Shown in pieces: positions 1 to 13,271 of a stretch of 64,000 nucleotides of DNA. Position 1 is the stretch's first letter; each line of letters starts with the position of its first letter. The position numbers and the translations under genes were made by a program. The notes beneath the pieces were generated by a model that was not told the DNA's origin, ran no database searches, and worked only from the letters and a program-made list of their open reading frames with translations. The DNA lies in the NCBI GenBank assembly GCA_002633025.1, contig NMRB01000360.1, positions 210,837 through 274,836 on the forward strand, written 5' to 3'. Origin of the DNA: Notospermus geniculatus (Eukaryota; Nemertea; Pilidiophora; Heteronemertea; Lineidae).

Positions 1-3000
1 GCTGCAGCTGAAGCTAATTCTGATGATGAAGAAAAGGATGATAGTGAAACTGAGAGAAAACTGGTTCATATTTATGCTTACTCTAGTACAGGTAGTTCAA
101 AAGAGGAATCCCCTGAACCAGTTGGGAGTTTAGTAGAAAAGAAGGTATATCGCAAGAAGAAGAAGCGTAGTGATGGAACAAGGGGGGCTCTGCATTGTGG
201 TAGTGAAGAGGATCTAAGCTGCAGGGATGCCGGTGGTCTAGTGAGCAGGATGGTTGGTGCCCGAAACTTTCTGAAGCAAAACCCTCTACCATTTTGTGGG
301 GACCATGTTGAGAATAACTTCAAACATTCAACTGGGGTTGCTGAAGTTGACTTCTTGAGTCGGAGACCATTAGATAATAGTGGCGTTTTAAAAACTGAAA
401 TGCCAGAAAGTACCGAGGCTTGTGATTTTGATGTTGGGGACTGCAGTCAATCTGATTCAGATATGATTAAAACCTTTGGCATAGATGAACTCACAGAGCT
501 CAAAACAAGTCAATCTGATTCTGAATCAAGTGATTCTAGTCACAAGAAAATATGGCCTGATATTCTAGATACGTTACCGAAACCTATTGCAACAATAAGC
601 GCGGATATTGCCAGTAGAATTCCAGAGCTTGAGATAATGGAATATAATCTGGAGACGATTGAAGAATCAGCGGAACTTGGTGAATGTGCCGAGGAGAGCT
701 ATCCTCAGAGAGGGTCCATCCGAAGGTTTATAACTCTTGATGATATTGAGTTGCCGCCTAAAGTTGCAAGGACTGCTGATCTTGTTGCTAATCTTGATGA
801 TATCCCTGGGAGTGCAGATACAACAGTCAAAGCTGAGGATGATTCTTGTATTCAGGATGCTGTGTTTGATGAGGCTTGCACAATGTTGGATGACGTTGAT
901 GTGGAAGGATCTGGGGTTGCAACTTCTTCCAGTTTGATTGCTAAAGATGAGGAATGCTTGAATCACGTTGAAGGTTTTGATATACCGGTAACTGAAGAAG
1001 TGAAGCCTCATGATATAACATCTTCTGGCAATGAATATCTTACGAACAAGGAAGAAACCTCAACTGCAAAAGTTGGTGATGCTGAAAGCTCTGTTGAGGG
1101 GGTAGAATCAACTTCTAATATTGCCTTAGAAAACACGAATATCCAGGCTGTTGCTGAAGCTGCTCAGATTGATAAAGAATGTGATACTCAAGACCCTGGT
1201 ACAGTGATTAAGATGATGCTTGGCATAGAGTCAGCATCCAGTGATAAGGATTCTTCCAAAGTTTCCGATAGTTCAAGTGTTCCCCCAGCAGCACAGGACA
1301 TTCAAGACTTGGCTGCTGACAGTGCAATAAAAAGGTTACTGGGAATTGGAACAGGGGATGTTGACAAGACAGAGGTGAAGGATTCTGATGCTTTGCAAGG
1401 GAGAGAGACTTTTCCTCCTCCTGAAAAGTCAATCGCTTGTGAACCTAACATATTGGAGGATACAGATGCTGTTAAAAGCCAATCAAAACTCTCAGTTGAT
1501 GCTCAAGAGTTCGTACCGATGGCACTTCCTCCTAGTCTTCCAAGTATGCCAGTTCATGGTGCTATCCCATCAAGTCAAAATGATCTGCCGTTCATGATGC
1601 CTACATATATCACACCAAAAATGAGTCCAGATAGCAGTGCTTCGATGTTTCCCATGAGTTACCCTCCCATCTCCCACCCTTTTTATCCAGTGCCTATGAT
1701 GCCAAGTCACCCTCTACCTTTTCATGTACAGCCTGGTTTCCAGCCCGGTGTATTCTTCCACAGCAGTGATACCGGTAATTTGGTTGCTCCCACAAGCAGA
1801 GGACGGGGATGGGGAAAGGGGAAGCGTGGTGGGAGGAAATCACCATTCTCGAAATTGGCTGCTAATTTCAACCAAGTTAACATGGATGACCACGCCATGT
1901 CTCTTCCATCAGGATTTAAGTATGGTGCAGGGTCAGTGGAGACTGCACCTGACTTGAATCGGTACAAACGTCAAAGATCGCAACCTTTAGATGTTGAGTT
2001 TATGGGAAGAGAGAGCTCTAGGGATTGTGCTGGGCTGAGTGAGAAAGTACAGCGGGGACATCAGGATGATGTTAGGACTTCTCATGACTACAATGATCGC
2101 ACAGCTAGTCATTCGGGAGAAACGTCTCATAGCAGTGACACAGGACAACCTCTGTCATTTGCGGCAATGGTAGCCAAGTCGTCTCAGGAGTCATCAAGTC
2201 ATCAGTCACTGAGGAATAGCCCCAAAAGGAAACCGCAGTCACCATCGAAGAACCACCCAGTGCAAGTCGTCAAACATCATTTAGACAATGGTGACAAGGT
2301 GCTCATCTTGATGAGGGGATGCCCTGGAAGTGGAAAATCAACTCTTGCAAGGTAGGTTATCCAAAATAACACCATTGCTTTGACCGATTCTATGAAGTGT
2401 CTGTTTACATCGTTTGTAAAACTATCCACTGTGCCACCTGACAACCCTTTCATGGCTTTTCTATATATTTCAGGCAGCTGCTGTTCAATGGCATCATACT
2501 TTCGACAGATGATTTCTTCATCACCAGTGACGGATGGTACCTCTTCGAACAGGAGAAAATTGGTGAAGCACACGAGTGGAACCACCAGCGAGCAGTTCAA
2601 AAGATGGAAGAGGGTGTGAATCCTATTATTATTGATAACACCAACAGTAAGATGTGGGAGATGAAGCCTTATGTTGTTACGGTAAGTGAAAAAGGTTGCA
2701 GCTGATGTTGTGGTTGAGTTAAGGCATTCTCAACAGCTGGGGAAGGGCTCAAGTTGATCTGGCTGTCTCTTCCTTGTTACTGTGTCTTATATGACAAATG
2801 GTTTGACAAGTCTCTTGGTCCGTTGAAAAGTCCAGTATTCAGGACTACCCTGCCTTGTGTCAGTATCGTACATGATTCAAAATGAAGGATGTCCACATTA
2901 CTAGACACCAGGTCAATCATTCAACTATTAATCACTGTTTTTCAGGGGCTGCAACATGGTTACGCGGTAGAAATCTTCGAGCCAAATACTCCGTGGCAGT

Positions 3001-6000
3001 TCAGAGCTGGTGAATGTGCAAGGTATGTTGTTTTCATTCAGTCCATGTTCTGATCCAAATTGTGGTTTGTTCCAGATCATAATCACAACCATTCTTGTAT
3101 TTCCAGACGTAACAGTCATGGAGTTAACAGGGACAGCATCCTGCGTATGATTGACCGGTATGACCGTAATGTGACATTGGAACAAATTGTTGGCTCCAGC
3201 GATAAGCTCCGGAAACTTGCTGTTAAGAGGCAGGCAAAAAAAAACGCAAACGTGTGAGTTTTTATATTTAGTAGACAAGAGTTGCACATTTGCAACCTCC
3301 TTTCAGCCTCCTTGTATCGATATGACTGCCCATCGGCATAGGCTGTTGATTTCAGACTCAACTTATACATATTTTCTTCCCATTGCAGAAAGGAAGAAAA
3401 CAAGACAAAGAAAGATAGTGGAGAGAAGAAGAAGCCACCAGTGAAGCAAGCGGCCTGTTGGACAGAAGTCAACAGGTTCGCTGTCCTTGAGAGTGAAAGT
3501 GAGGCGTCGTCTGCCGGTGAGGAGGAGATCTTTGAAACTCCCAACGCTACATTGCAAGCCGAGTCTGCATTGGCAGGGGATGTGGAAGGAAGTGCTGGTG
3601 GAAAGACTGAAACTATGGAAGATGTTTGTGAGAGTGAATCTAGCAAAAGTGCGAGTCGAGAAATTTCGCCCGATGTGATTGTTGAATCAGATGGAGAAGA
3701 TTCTTTAAGAGTTTGTGCTGAATTTCACGATGGTATTCAGGATATTTCAATGGACAGCAGTGAAGAGTTCAAGAGTGCAGAGTCGGATGTCAATATTGAT
3801 GATGTCATGGTAAGGGATGATGTCCCATCTTCAGGAACTGGTGTTATAGAGGTGCAGCCTCGTGGGCAAGATAAAATGGGCATTGATGAGCCCGTTCTTT
3901 GTCCAGCAGCTCAAGAAAAGGAACCTGAAGTTGAAAGTCCATCACTCGGTGAAAAAGCTAGACATTCTGAGCATGAGGTGCTGGAGACTGAGGCTTCTCA
4001 TTTGTTGGGGAAGTCACCGAAGATATCTTGGGCTGGGTGGGGTTCATCACCTGCAAAAGGTGCCAGTTCTAAAGTTTCAATGAATCAAAAATCAAGCGAG
4101 GAATGGAGAGTAAGTGGAGAGACTCAACCGTATTTCTGGAGTGAAGCACCAGGGGCAGGAGTAAGCATGGCGACGGCACCAGCACAGAAGAAGAGCCCAG
4201 AAATTTCACCAAAGAAAAACCCTGGAAATTTTGATGAACGAAAGCCTGATGCAGTTGAGGCTCGCTGCAACAGTACTTGGGAGGAACCCAAGGAGCGGAG
4301 GCAACGGAGGGCAAGGAGTCGACACAATACTCCCACTCCAACTGGCCAGGTCCATGATGGTAATGGGCAGACTGATTCCTCAGATTCCAATTCACCTCTG
4401 AAGTCAGCTGCTGAACGTGAAGAGGCAGGATCTGCTGTTGCAGATGCCTGCCTGAACCTGAAGTCATCAGCTGAAGAGACATCAGTGGAAGCTGCAGAGG
4501 GTGTGATATCTGTAGAACCTCAGCCTGTGTTGGAGCAACTTGCACATGTTGCATTAAATGAGAATGACCTCAAGGATGTGCAGGTTCCAGGAAAACAATC
4601 TGAATCTGAAGTCGCACCAACACTGTGTGATACACCTGAACTGGAAATCTTAGCTCAGGTGACAAAACTTGAGAAAGAGACCCCTCTTGATCAACATGAA
4701 GAACTTACTGAGACCTCTACTGGAGATGTTACCCAAGAGGAGGGACCTGAAGTGAGTGTGCCTACTTCAGAAAGCTCAAAGGAGGAAGCTGGTGCAATAT
4801 TGAATGCAACCATTGAGGTGGATAATTCAGGAACTGTAGGATCAGACAGAGAGATAGAGACGGATGCACAATCAGATGTGGATAGTTCTGTGACAGCTTT
4901 GAGTAATGGAGACACTGGATGTGTTGAAGCTGTTGAGAGTTCAGTAAAGATTGTCATCACAGATGCAATGTCCGATGTCAAGTCAGATGTGGAATTGGCT
5001 GAATGTGATACTGAGTTAAAAGTTGTTGCAAAGACTGGTGATGATACGGAAGTTGCCTCGAATCAGGAGACAGATGGACCTGTATCTGAGATTGCTCTTA
5101 TAGATTTTGACGGTGCAGTCAAAACATCTGACGTGGCCACTGAAACCAGTTTTTCAGCAGTTGGATCTGAAGTGAAAATGTTGGAGGATGGAACTTCACA
5201 AGGGGCTGCTGTTGCTTCATCAGACAGTGATGGAATTGGAAATGAGGTCATGTCTCTACAGAAACTTTCCAAGGCAGCTCTTCGTAGTAGCACAAGAACA
5301 CCAGACGATGACCTATCAAGCACACCTCAGGATGAATCACTTATGAAAACACCTCCTCGTAAAACCAAATCTAACAGATCGAAATTGTCTCCAAAACAGA
5401 AGTTTGTGGAGGGAATAAAGCAAGATATTGCAGCAATTCGACAGTCACTGCCGCAGGATTGGTCACTTCTGGATAGCCCTGTTGCCCNGTCTGCATTGGC
5501 AGGGGATGCGGAAGGAAGTGCTGGTGGAAAGACTGAAACTATGGAAGATGTTTGTGAGAGTGAATCTAGTAATAGTGCAAGTCGAGAAATTTCGCCCGAT
5601 GTGATTGTTGAATCAGATGGAGAAGATTCTTTAAGAGTTTGTGCTGAATTTCACGATGGTATTCAGGATATTTCAATGGACAGCAGTGAAGAGTTCAAGA
5701 GTGCAGAGTCTGATGTCAATATTGATGATGTCATGGTTAGGGATGATGTCCCATCTTCAGGAACTGGTGTTATAGAGGTGCAGCCTCGTGGGCAAGATAA
5801 AACGGGCATTGATGAGCCCGTTCTTTGTCCAGCAGCTCAAGAAAAGGGACCTGAAGTTGAAAGTCCATCACTCGGTGAAAAAGCTAGACATTCTGAGCAT
5901 GAGGTGCTGGAGACTGAGGCTTCTCATTTGTTGGGGAAGTCACCGAAGATATCTTGGGCTGGGTGGGGTTCATCACCTGCAAAAGGTGCCAGTTCTAAAG

Positions 6001-9000
6001 TTTTAATGAGTCAAAAATCAAGCGAGGAATGGAGAGTAAGTGGAGAGACTCAACCGTATTTCTGGAGTGAAGCACCAGGGGCAGGAGTAAGCATGGCGAT
6101 GGGACCAGCACAGGAGAAGAGCCCAGAAATTTCACCAAAGAAAAACCCTGAAAATTTTGATGAACGAAAGCCTGATGCAGTTGAGGCTCGCTGCAACAGT
6201 ACTTGGGAGGAACCCAAGGAGCGAAGGCAACGGAGGGCTAGGAGTCGGCACAATACTCCCACTCCAACTGGCCAGGTCCATGATGGTAATGGGCAGACTG
6301 ACTCCTCAGATTCCAATTCACCTCTGAAGTCGGCTGCTGGACGTGAAGAGGCAGGATCTGCTGTTGCAGATGCCTGCCTGAAGTCATCAGCTGAAGAGAC
6401 ATCAGTGGAAGCTGCAGAGGGTGTGATATCTGTAGAACCTCAGCCTGTGTTGGAGCAACTTGCTCATGTTGCATTAAATGAGAATGACCTCAAGGAAGTG
6501 CACATTCCAGGAAAACAATCTGAATCTGAAGTCGCACCAACACTGAGTGATACACCTGAACTGGAAATCTTAGCTCAGGCGACAAAAGTTGAGAAAGAGA
6601 CCCCTCTTGATCAATGTGAAGAACTTACTGAGACCTCTGCTGAAGATGTTACCCAAGAGGAGGGACCTGAAGTGAGTGTGCCTACATCAGAAAGCTCAAA
6701 GGAGGAAGTTGGTGCAATATTGAATGCAGCCATTGAGGTGGATAATTCAGGAACTGTAGGATCAGACAGAGAGATAGAGACGGATGCACAATCAGATGTG
6801 GATAGTTCTGTGACAGCTTTCAGTAATGGAGACACTGGATGTGTTCCAGCTGTTGAGAGTTCAGTAAAGATTGTCATCACAGATGCAATGTCCGATGTCA
6901 AGTCAGAAGTGGAATTGGCTGAATGTGATACTGAGTTAAAAGTTGTTGCAAAGACTGGTGATGATACGGAAGTTGCCTCGAATCAGGAGACAGACAGACC
7001 TGTATCTGAGGTTGCTCCTATAGATTTTGACAGTGCGGCCAAAACATCTGACATAGCCACTGAAACCAGTTTTTCGGCAGTTGGATCTGAAGTGAGAACC
7101 AGTTTTTCGGCAGTTGGATCTGAAGTGAGATTGTTAGAGGACGGAGCTTCACAAGGGGCTGCTGTTGCTTCATCAGACAGTGGTGGAATTGGAAATGAGG
7201 TCATGTCTCTACAGAAACTTTCCAAGGCAGCTCTTCGTAGTAGCACAAGAACACCAGACGATGACCTATCAAGCACACCTCAGGATGAATCACTTATGAA
7301 AACACCTCCTCGTAAAACCAAATCTAACAGATCGAAATTGTCTCCAAAACAGAAGTTTGTGGAGGGAATAAAGCAAGATATTGCAGCAATTCGACAGTCA
7401 CTGCCGCAGGATTGGTCACTTCTGGATAGCCCTGTTGCCCTGAGGCCTGCCAGCGTTGAGATGAACTCATCCTCTGAAGAGACTAAGGATGTTCCCGAGG
7501 TCGTAGAAACTGGGACATGGACATGTGCCCATGACTTTGTGCTTCTCTATAAAGTACAGAAGAGTTTGCCTTGTGATCTGTCTGATTATAAGGTAGTCGA
7601 ATACTCTGGAAATTTTGATATCCAAAGCAATGATAGCAGTTTTGCAGAGTCAGACTCGGCACCTGGCTCACCGAGGAAACGGAGGTTGATGTTGGATAAA
7701 AGTTGCAGCACTGATGAATTGTTGCCTCCGTCGTCGTTGGAAGCTGATATTACGTTCCTGCAGTCGTGTTTCCCAACTGTTTCCAGCCAAGACCTGAAGG
7801 AAATCTTGAATTGTTGTGGAAAGGATGTGGAATGGGCCGTGAACTTACTGCTTGATTCTGGATACGAGTACAATTCACCGAACACAACCAAAGAGCGCGA
7901 GAAGAGTCTGGGGAGGGATGATGATAAGGATGTGGATACAGCTCAAGACAGTATTGCTGAGGTGGCTGCAGAGGTTCTGATGGAGAAAATTGATTCACTA
8001 AAGGACCAGGGAGCGATGGGTACCAAAGCATCTGTGGATAAATCTGCCACTCCAGGAGCCCAGCTTTGTCACCAACCTGGTGGCTTGGTGACTTTAAGTC
8101 AGAATGCCCTCACTCATTCTAACTGGTACAACTCTTGGGGTAGTTTGGGTGGGTATGACTTGCCCATGCCTGGTGACTATCTCTACGATGTTGCTGATCT
8201 ACCATTTGAGCAAACAACATTGCCACCTCAGGTGAGGTCTTATAAGATGGGAGAAGACCTGGACAGTGGGTCTGACCTTTCTGCATCACCTCACCACCCC
8301 CAGGTCGTGTCCGACCTCGATCAGATTGACAATGTTGAAATCAAAACGACTCAACAAAATGGGACTGCAAATTTCTTTGGATTGGTCTCCACAGCAGCAG
8401 AGATAAAAACATCGATTTCTGATATAGACATCAGTTCTACTCATGAAAAGCTTAATGCTGAGCCTCCGGCACAGACGTCAACACCCAAGTTAGAGGGAAA
8501 CAAATATCAGAAGATCATTGATACAGTCACTGGAGCAACTAAGGCACCGATTATAGAGCCTGTAGTCTATATGGCAAAGCCTCCTGGTATCAGGAAACTG
8601 AAGGGGGCTTATGACTACTCTGACCCAGGAAAGGAAGAGGCAGCAGCACCTTCTGAATCAACAGATTCGGCCAAGGCGGGTGATGCCACAACATCGGATG
8701 ACATCAATGGCAACGATGTGAAGGATGACTGGGGGGATGAAGATTGTGGTCTGTCACTGGAGTTGTCGGCAAAGATGGCGCTTGGTCTGCAGGAACTGTT
8801 CGGACCTGTTGGTTTCAAAGTGGATGCAGGTTAGTTTAAGTAGATGAACCGTCAGGCAGACGGCGTTGGTGTTGAAGGAGAGACATTCCTTCCAGCCTCT
8901 TCTGTCTACAGGCATAGCCTTTGAGCATTCTCAAAACCAAGTGAAGTGAAGAAGAGGCATGCTCAGCTCTCTGAAAAACACCAGCTGATTTGTATGTACA

Positions 9001-10981
9001 ATTTCAATTTTGTTTTTCAGAATCTCTTTGCCCTGATGATCTGAAGATAAGCCTGAATTTTAACATTGCCCGACTGCTGCACGAGGCCTGGGCAAAAACA
9101 CTCGAGGAGAAATTCTTGAAGGAGGAAGATGACATCATGAAGATGCTCACTTCGGATGCAGCACTGGCTCAGCAACTACAAGATGAAGAAGATGCAATGC
9201 ATCATATGACCAAAGTTTTTAAGATGCCAAAGAAGTTGCCCTCAACGCCCGGACACTCGAGCCCCTTGACAGGCCATTCCCCGAAATCTGGTCGGTCACC
9301 TAGTTCGCGGCGGAAATATAAGGATGCTCCATCAAGTGGTATCACTTTTCGGGAAGAATTCCCGGTTCTGCAGCAGCAACCGGACCCGTCGGCTTTAAGC
9401 TTACAGCAGATTATGGCTGAGGAGATGGCAGCAAAGAAGAAAAAAGAGGAAGAGGTAAGTATGACAGATTATTGCGAAGATATCATAAATGCAAATTTTA
9501 AAGTTAATTGATCTCTACAGTGGATGGATTACTGAATACTCTGACATTAGCCCTCGTTTTATCTTCCAGTCAAAGAAACTCGGGTCGTCTGCTTCAAAGG
9601 TCACCATGGCAACAAGAATGAAACAACAGAAACTTTACGAGTTGTTTCCTGGAATACAAGAATCCGTTCTTGATGATATCTTCGAAAGTTGTGGATATGC
9701 ATTGGAGCCAACTGTTTCTGCAATCCGTGGATCCACAGAGGAGAGTGCACAGTCCGTATTCACGTCCAGGAATTTGACAGATTATGAGGAGATTTTGGTG
9801 CGGGAGGCTGAGGTGGAAAGCATGAAAAAGGAGGTAGATTTGAACTTTCTTGTCATCTACTTGCATGAGTTCATCTTTTAACCAACTAATATCCATGTAT
9901 CACCTTAAAATTTAAGTAGTGATTTGTATTTACCAAAAAATCTTTGTTTCCAGTATCTTGGCCGTGGTGATGATGCATCAGACTATCAGGAGTATGAAGA
10001 CCCCGACTATCAGGACTTCCGTGCTGAGGCAGCATTGCACTACCGTCTACGTCATGAGTGTTTCCAAAAGGCTCAAGAAGCCAATGGGAGAGGCATGAAG
10101 CAAGTGGCAACATTCTATTCTCAACAGGTGAGATTTGACTTGATTGTGTGCGACTCGTGCCTCTGACTGCATCTTGTCATTTGAATGCTCTGTGCATACC
10201 AGAGATGCCTTGCTCTCTGTTTTGTGTCACTCCTGACAACCTCAAACATTTGATTGAAAAAGTATGGCTTATAGGCTTTATACACAAGTGAATGAACTTA
10301 TTCTTTTCATTCCAGGGCCATATGCATAGCGAGAAAATAAAAGCTGCAAATAAAAGAGCATCTGAACGAATACTGCAAAGCAGGTGAGTCAGGTTCTACA
10401 TACAGTGTGGTAGACTTCAAGACCTTTTCACTGGTTGTTTTTGTGTGTGTAAACATGACCATCACCTGAGGATTTTACATATATTTTCTATTTCACTTTC
10501 AGGGGTAGCAAACTTCTGCAGTCCAACACTTTAGACCTTCATGGCTTGCATGTTTCTGAGGCTATTGAAGCGCTGGAGGACACGCTCATACAGAGACAAA
10601 GTGGTAAATTTGTTTCTTACTTCAAGGGGCTAGGGGCTAATGTAAATGGTTACTTAATATTATGTGTACACCTATTTTGGTCAAAACAGCATCAGGTTGA
10701 AAACTGAAGTTGTCCTCGGCTCTTCTGGGGAGACCTGTGCACTGTGTGCCTGCCACTGGCTTTGTTATCATCCTGGTTATGCATTCATTTCAGAAAACCG
10801 TGAACGTCCAGATAAGAAGAAGGTGCATTTATATGTGGTGACAGGGCGTGGTGCCCACAGCAGGGGTGGCATTGCAAGAATCAAACCCGCAGTTGTCAGT
10901 TACTTGACCCGTAACAGATACAGATACTCGGAGCCCCAGGCTGGTATGTTGCGCATCAACGTCAACCAGTTTGCTCAGTGA
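1..10981 (+). CDS. N4BP2: N4BP2-like protein: P-loop kinase, CUE, DUF1771 and Smr nuclease (5' partial)
   Basis: The reading frame is open from base 1, so the start lies upstream. Exons read from GT-AG sites and phase: 1-2351, 2474-2681, 2946-3022, 3107-3253, 3389-8829, 9021-9454, 9570-9833, 9954-10127, 10316-10383, 10503-10603, 10794-10981 (TGA). Seen in order: Walker A GCPGSGKST at about 2308-2337 followed by STDDFF (polynucleotide-kinase-like P-loop fold); a very long acidic Ser/Glu-rich region in a 5.4-kb exon; a CUE domain at 7735-7872; a second CUE-like segment (LYELFPGIQESVLDDIF) in exon 7; DUF1771 across exons 8-9; an Smr domain with LDLHG in exon 10 and TGRGAHSRGG in exon 11. Family knowledge: N4BP2 and yeast Cue2 cut mRNA on collided ribosomes (no-go decay); CUE binds ubiquitin and Smr is the nuclease. 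The key Asp and His of LDLHG are present. The giant exon holds a 1.9-kb in-frame duplication that may be an assembly artefact, so the encoded length is uncertain (about 3,150 codons here, about 2,500 if collapsed; human about 1,770). Confidence 0.93.
1483..1518 (+). other. PAM2-like PABP-binding motif in N4BP2
   Basis: The encoded peptide SKLSVDAQEFVP fits the PAM2 consensus SxLNxxAxEFxP at Ser1, Leu3, Ala7, Glu9, Phe10 and Pro12; only Asn4 is replaced, by Ser. PAM2 peptides bind the MLLE domain of cytoplasmic poly(A)-binding protein. It lies in a disordered stretch upstream of the P-loop. Plant CID7-type proteins join PAM2 with CUE and Smr, so the combination has precedent. Binding is inferred, not shown. 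Confidence 0.6.
3563..5487 (+). repeat. Direct duplication inside N4BP2 exon 5, copy 1 (1,925 bp)
   Basis: This stretch matches 5489-7440 almost throughout. It ends with cctgttgccc, then a single N at 5488, then the sequence restarts at the base equivalent to 3563. Copy 1 has 6 bases (two codons, Asn-Leu) absent from copy 2 and lacks a 33-base repeat that copy 2 has. Roughly 35 amino-acid differences are visible over about 640 codons, in a disordered region. Frame is kept through the N. Either a real repeat or two alleles joined in series. Confidence 0.9.
5489..7440 (+). repeat. Direct duplication inside N4BP2 exon 5, copy 2 (1,952 bp)
   Basis: Second copy of 3563-5487, starting directly after the lone N at 5488 and running into the unique CUE-containing 3' part of the exon. 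The 27-base length difference from copy 1 is fully explained by a 33-base tandem gain at 7098-7130 and a 6-base loss near 6379. Both indels keep frame. Confidence 0.9.
7065..7130 (+). repeat. 33-bp in-frame tandem repeat, two units
   Basis: Two identical 33-base units (7065-7097 and 7098-7130) encode TSFSAVGSEVR twice. The other copy of the exon, near 5145-5177, has only one unit, so this is a recent slippage or duplication difference between the copies. Confidence 0.9.
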
Positions 10982-12240
10982 AGTTTGCTCAGTGTCAGTC
11001 ATGTCAGTTGTCGATGGACCAGTCTATCAGTGTCAATATTTACATGTACAAGTGAACCTGTAGCAATCATGGTCGGTTATTCCATTTCCATAATCATCAT
11101 CACCAGTACCGATAGCAGTGTGCTCATGGTGAAAATCGCACAATATGGACATGTACATCATTGTATGGAGTTGTATTATAATGTACTATATATTCGGCAG
11201 CTTGTTATTAATGTTGGTCATGTAACTCTTCTGCAGTGAGATGCTTTGAACTGAAGGATTGAGTGTGACATGCATGAGACCAAGACAAATTCAAAAAAAG
11301 TTTTCCGGTGGGTGCAGCTTATGCTTCACCTGTCTTCAGCCTTTTAATGCACACAGATGCAGTTGGGGGAATCCACTGCGAGTATGGTCAGAATTTACTC
11401 AATAGCCTGTGATAAATTCTTAGTATGTAGGTCTAAATCAGTGATATTCAGTATGGTGGGTTGTTAAACTTTTTACTTCATAATTACATTGGGCCAATAA
11501 CAAATTGGACTTTTATAATCTGGTTTTATAGGTTGATAGTTGATTACACTATTATTACTGTTTTGATGGCAGTTTTAGGTACGTAGCTTTGAAACGTTGA
11601 TAAAGGGTACAGTATTGTAGAGTGAGGTACGAGAAATTCATTGGCTCTGTGCTGGTGGATGCATGTAATGTATCATGTATGCATGTAATGGAGTAGTGTT
11701 ATGTCAGTAAAATTTGCTGTCCTGCCAATGCCTCTTGCATTGCATGTTAGTTGTTCAGAGCCCATCCATGATGAATGGTGACCTTGCGGTATACAGGTAA
11801 TGTGAGGCCTGCCAGAGTTCTGATTCAGCCTCCCTCGCAAGCAAACATGTTGATGATATTGGATTATATTTGGTTGCATTTGGATCTGGTGGCATATTCT
11901 GAACTAAGAACACGTACATGTGCAGCTGTAGCAAGCATAACCCTTTGAGGACTGTTTTTATTTTTGCAGTATTCATTTCAATGTGTTTACTGGTGGCCAC
12001 TCTCACCTCTAGTCTCGACTTGTATTGTGGGTAGGTCTATTTATGTGTCCCTAAAGTGCATTGAAGTCACATGTACTGCTTTGCTAGAGGTTTTTATGTC
12101 TGTATTACTTTCAACATGAGGACAGTGGGTTTATCCACTTTGCTACAGTTTTATTTGTTGATAAAGAATTTTTGATCTCGAAGTGAATTTGTTGCTTTTT
12201 ATTTGAAAAAAATGTGAATAAATATTAGTATGGAGTCTAT
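10982..12240 (+). other. N4BP2 3' UTR
   Basis: Follows the TGA at 10979-10981 with no further coding exon. AT-rich, no conserved open frame. Ends near the AATAAA at 12217-12222. Extent is inferred from the poly(A) signal only. Confidence 0.6.
12217..12222 (+). terminator. N4BP2 poly(A) signal AATAAA
   Basis: Canonical AATAAA about 1.24 kb past the stop codon, followed by a T/G-rich stretch (atttgttgtggcatttgtg) that could be the downstream element. Cleavage would fall near 12240. Confidence 0.6.
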
Positions 12241-13271
12241 TTGTTGTGGCATTTGTGATTCATTTGTTATTTGCGGGTCCACTCCATATCTTAAAAGATG
12301 CTTGGAGCAGGCTGTAGTAGACCTGAAAATGATAGTTTAGAACTCCCCGAGATGATGTGGGTGGCGACTGGCCCTCAATGTTATGATGAACCCTTTTGCA
12401 TCAGGGATTTCAGTATATAACATGTATAAAATGGGTCCCAAACATGGATAAACAGATATAGTGCCACGATCTACCATCTTGTCCAAACAAGGCTATCGAC
12501 TCCGTATAAACTCCGTCTTTAGCCTTGTCCGAATCGTGTCATCTTTTCCGTTAATGCATAAATTATTAATGAACCTAACCCGTACTTGACCCCGCCTCCG
12601 AGCAATCAGAACTTGCGAAACAAATCACCGTTGGACACTTTCTTTGCTCTTCACTCTCAATTTGTAACACGGATTTTGATTGGCGCGTTGATTTTCCTTC
12701 GCGCCCCGATGATTGGCTGAGGCTGTCACCACCTCAGAAACGGGAAATGTGGTGGATTCGAACCAGGCTAGATGACCGTCAGGACAAATAGACTGGTGAG
12801 AACCAGATGCGATCTACTGGACATGGACAGAGCTGAAAAAAGTGCAGTAGGCTAAGAGGTTTACTTTCCTGCCAATGTGTGGAGCTACATATAGGCCTAC
12901 AGGTACAAGAAGTACATACGCCACTCATACCGGATATGATTCAAAACCCATAGATACACTAACTGGCTGTATCTAGTGCATGCTTGAGGCCACTAGAATA
13001 ATATTAAAGCAGAGGGGCTGTAGGCCCAGGGTGGGGCTGGGGTAAATGAAAGCAAAAGTCAATGACCTCGTAGTTAAGAATGAAATACTGGTAATGTATT
13101 ATGTTAAATCATTAGTACATCTTTTTGAAAAAAAATCTGCAACAGACATGATTACAAACATTCTGCATCACATACACCAATACATGTACATAAAATACTG
13201 TAGTAATGGCACAACGACAGGTACTTCATATCCATGTTAGCCATGTACACTGTACATAGATACAAAAAAAT
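12241..13271. other. Intergenic DNA between convergent N4BP2 and COQ2
   Basis: No gene is seen. Points of note: two gattgg (inverted CCAAT) boxes near 12678 and 12710 beside ttggcgcg and ttcgcgcc, which look promoter-like although no gene starts here; and ggattcgaacc at 12754-12764, whose complement is a perfect Pol III B box without a convincing A box. The COQ2 3' UTR must begin at the right edge; its poly(A) site is not clear. Confidence 0.5.

Noticed and set aside
3441-8834. Calling a separate large gene from the plus-strand frame starting at 3441
   Set aside because: It is the inner part of N4BP2 exon 5; the acceptor at 3388 and phase join it to the P-loop exons.
12754-12764. tRNA gene on the minus strand (B box GGTTCGAATCC)
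   Set aside because: No convincing A box or cloverleaf; T-arm pairing is poor. At most a SINE fragment.
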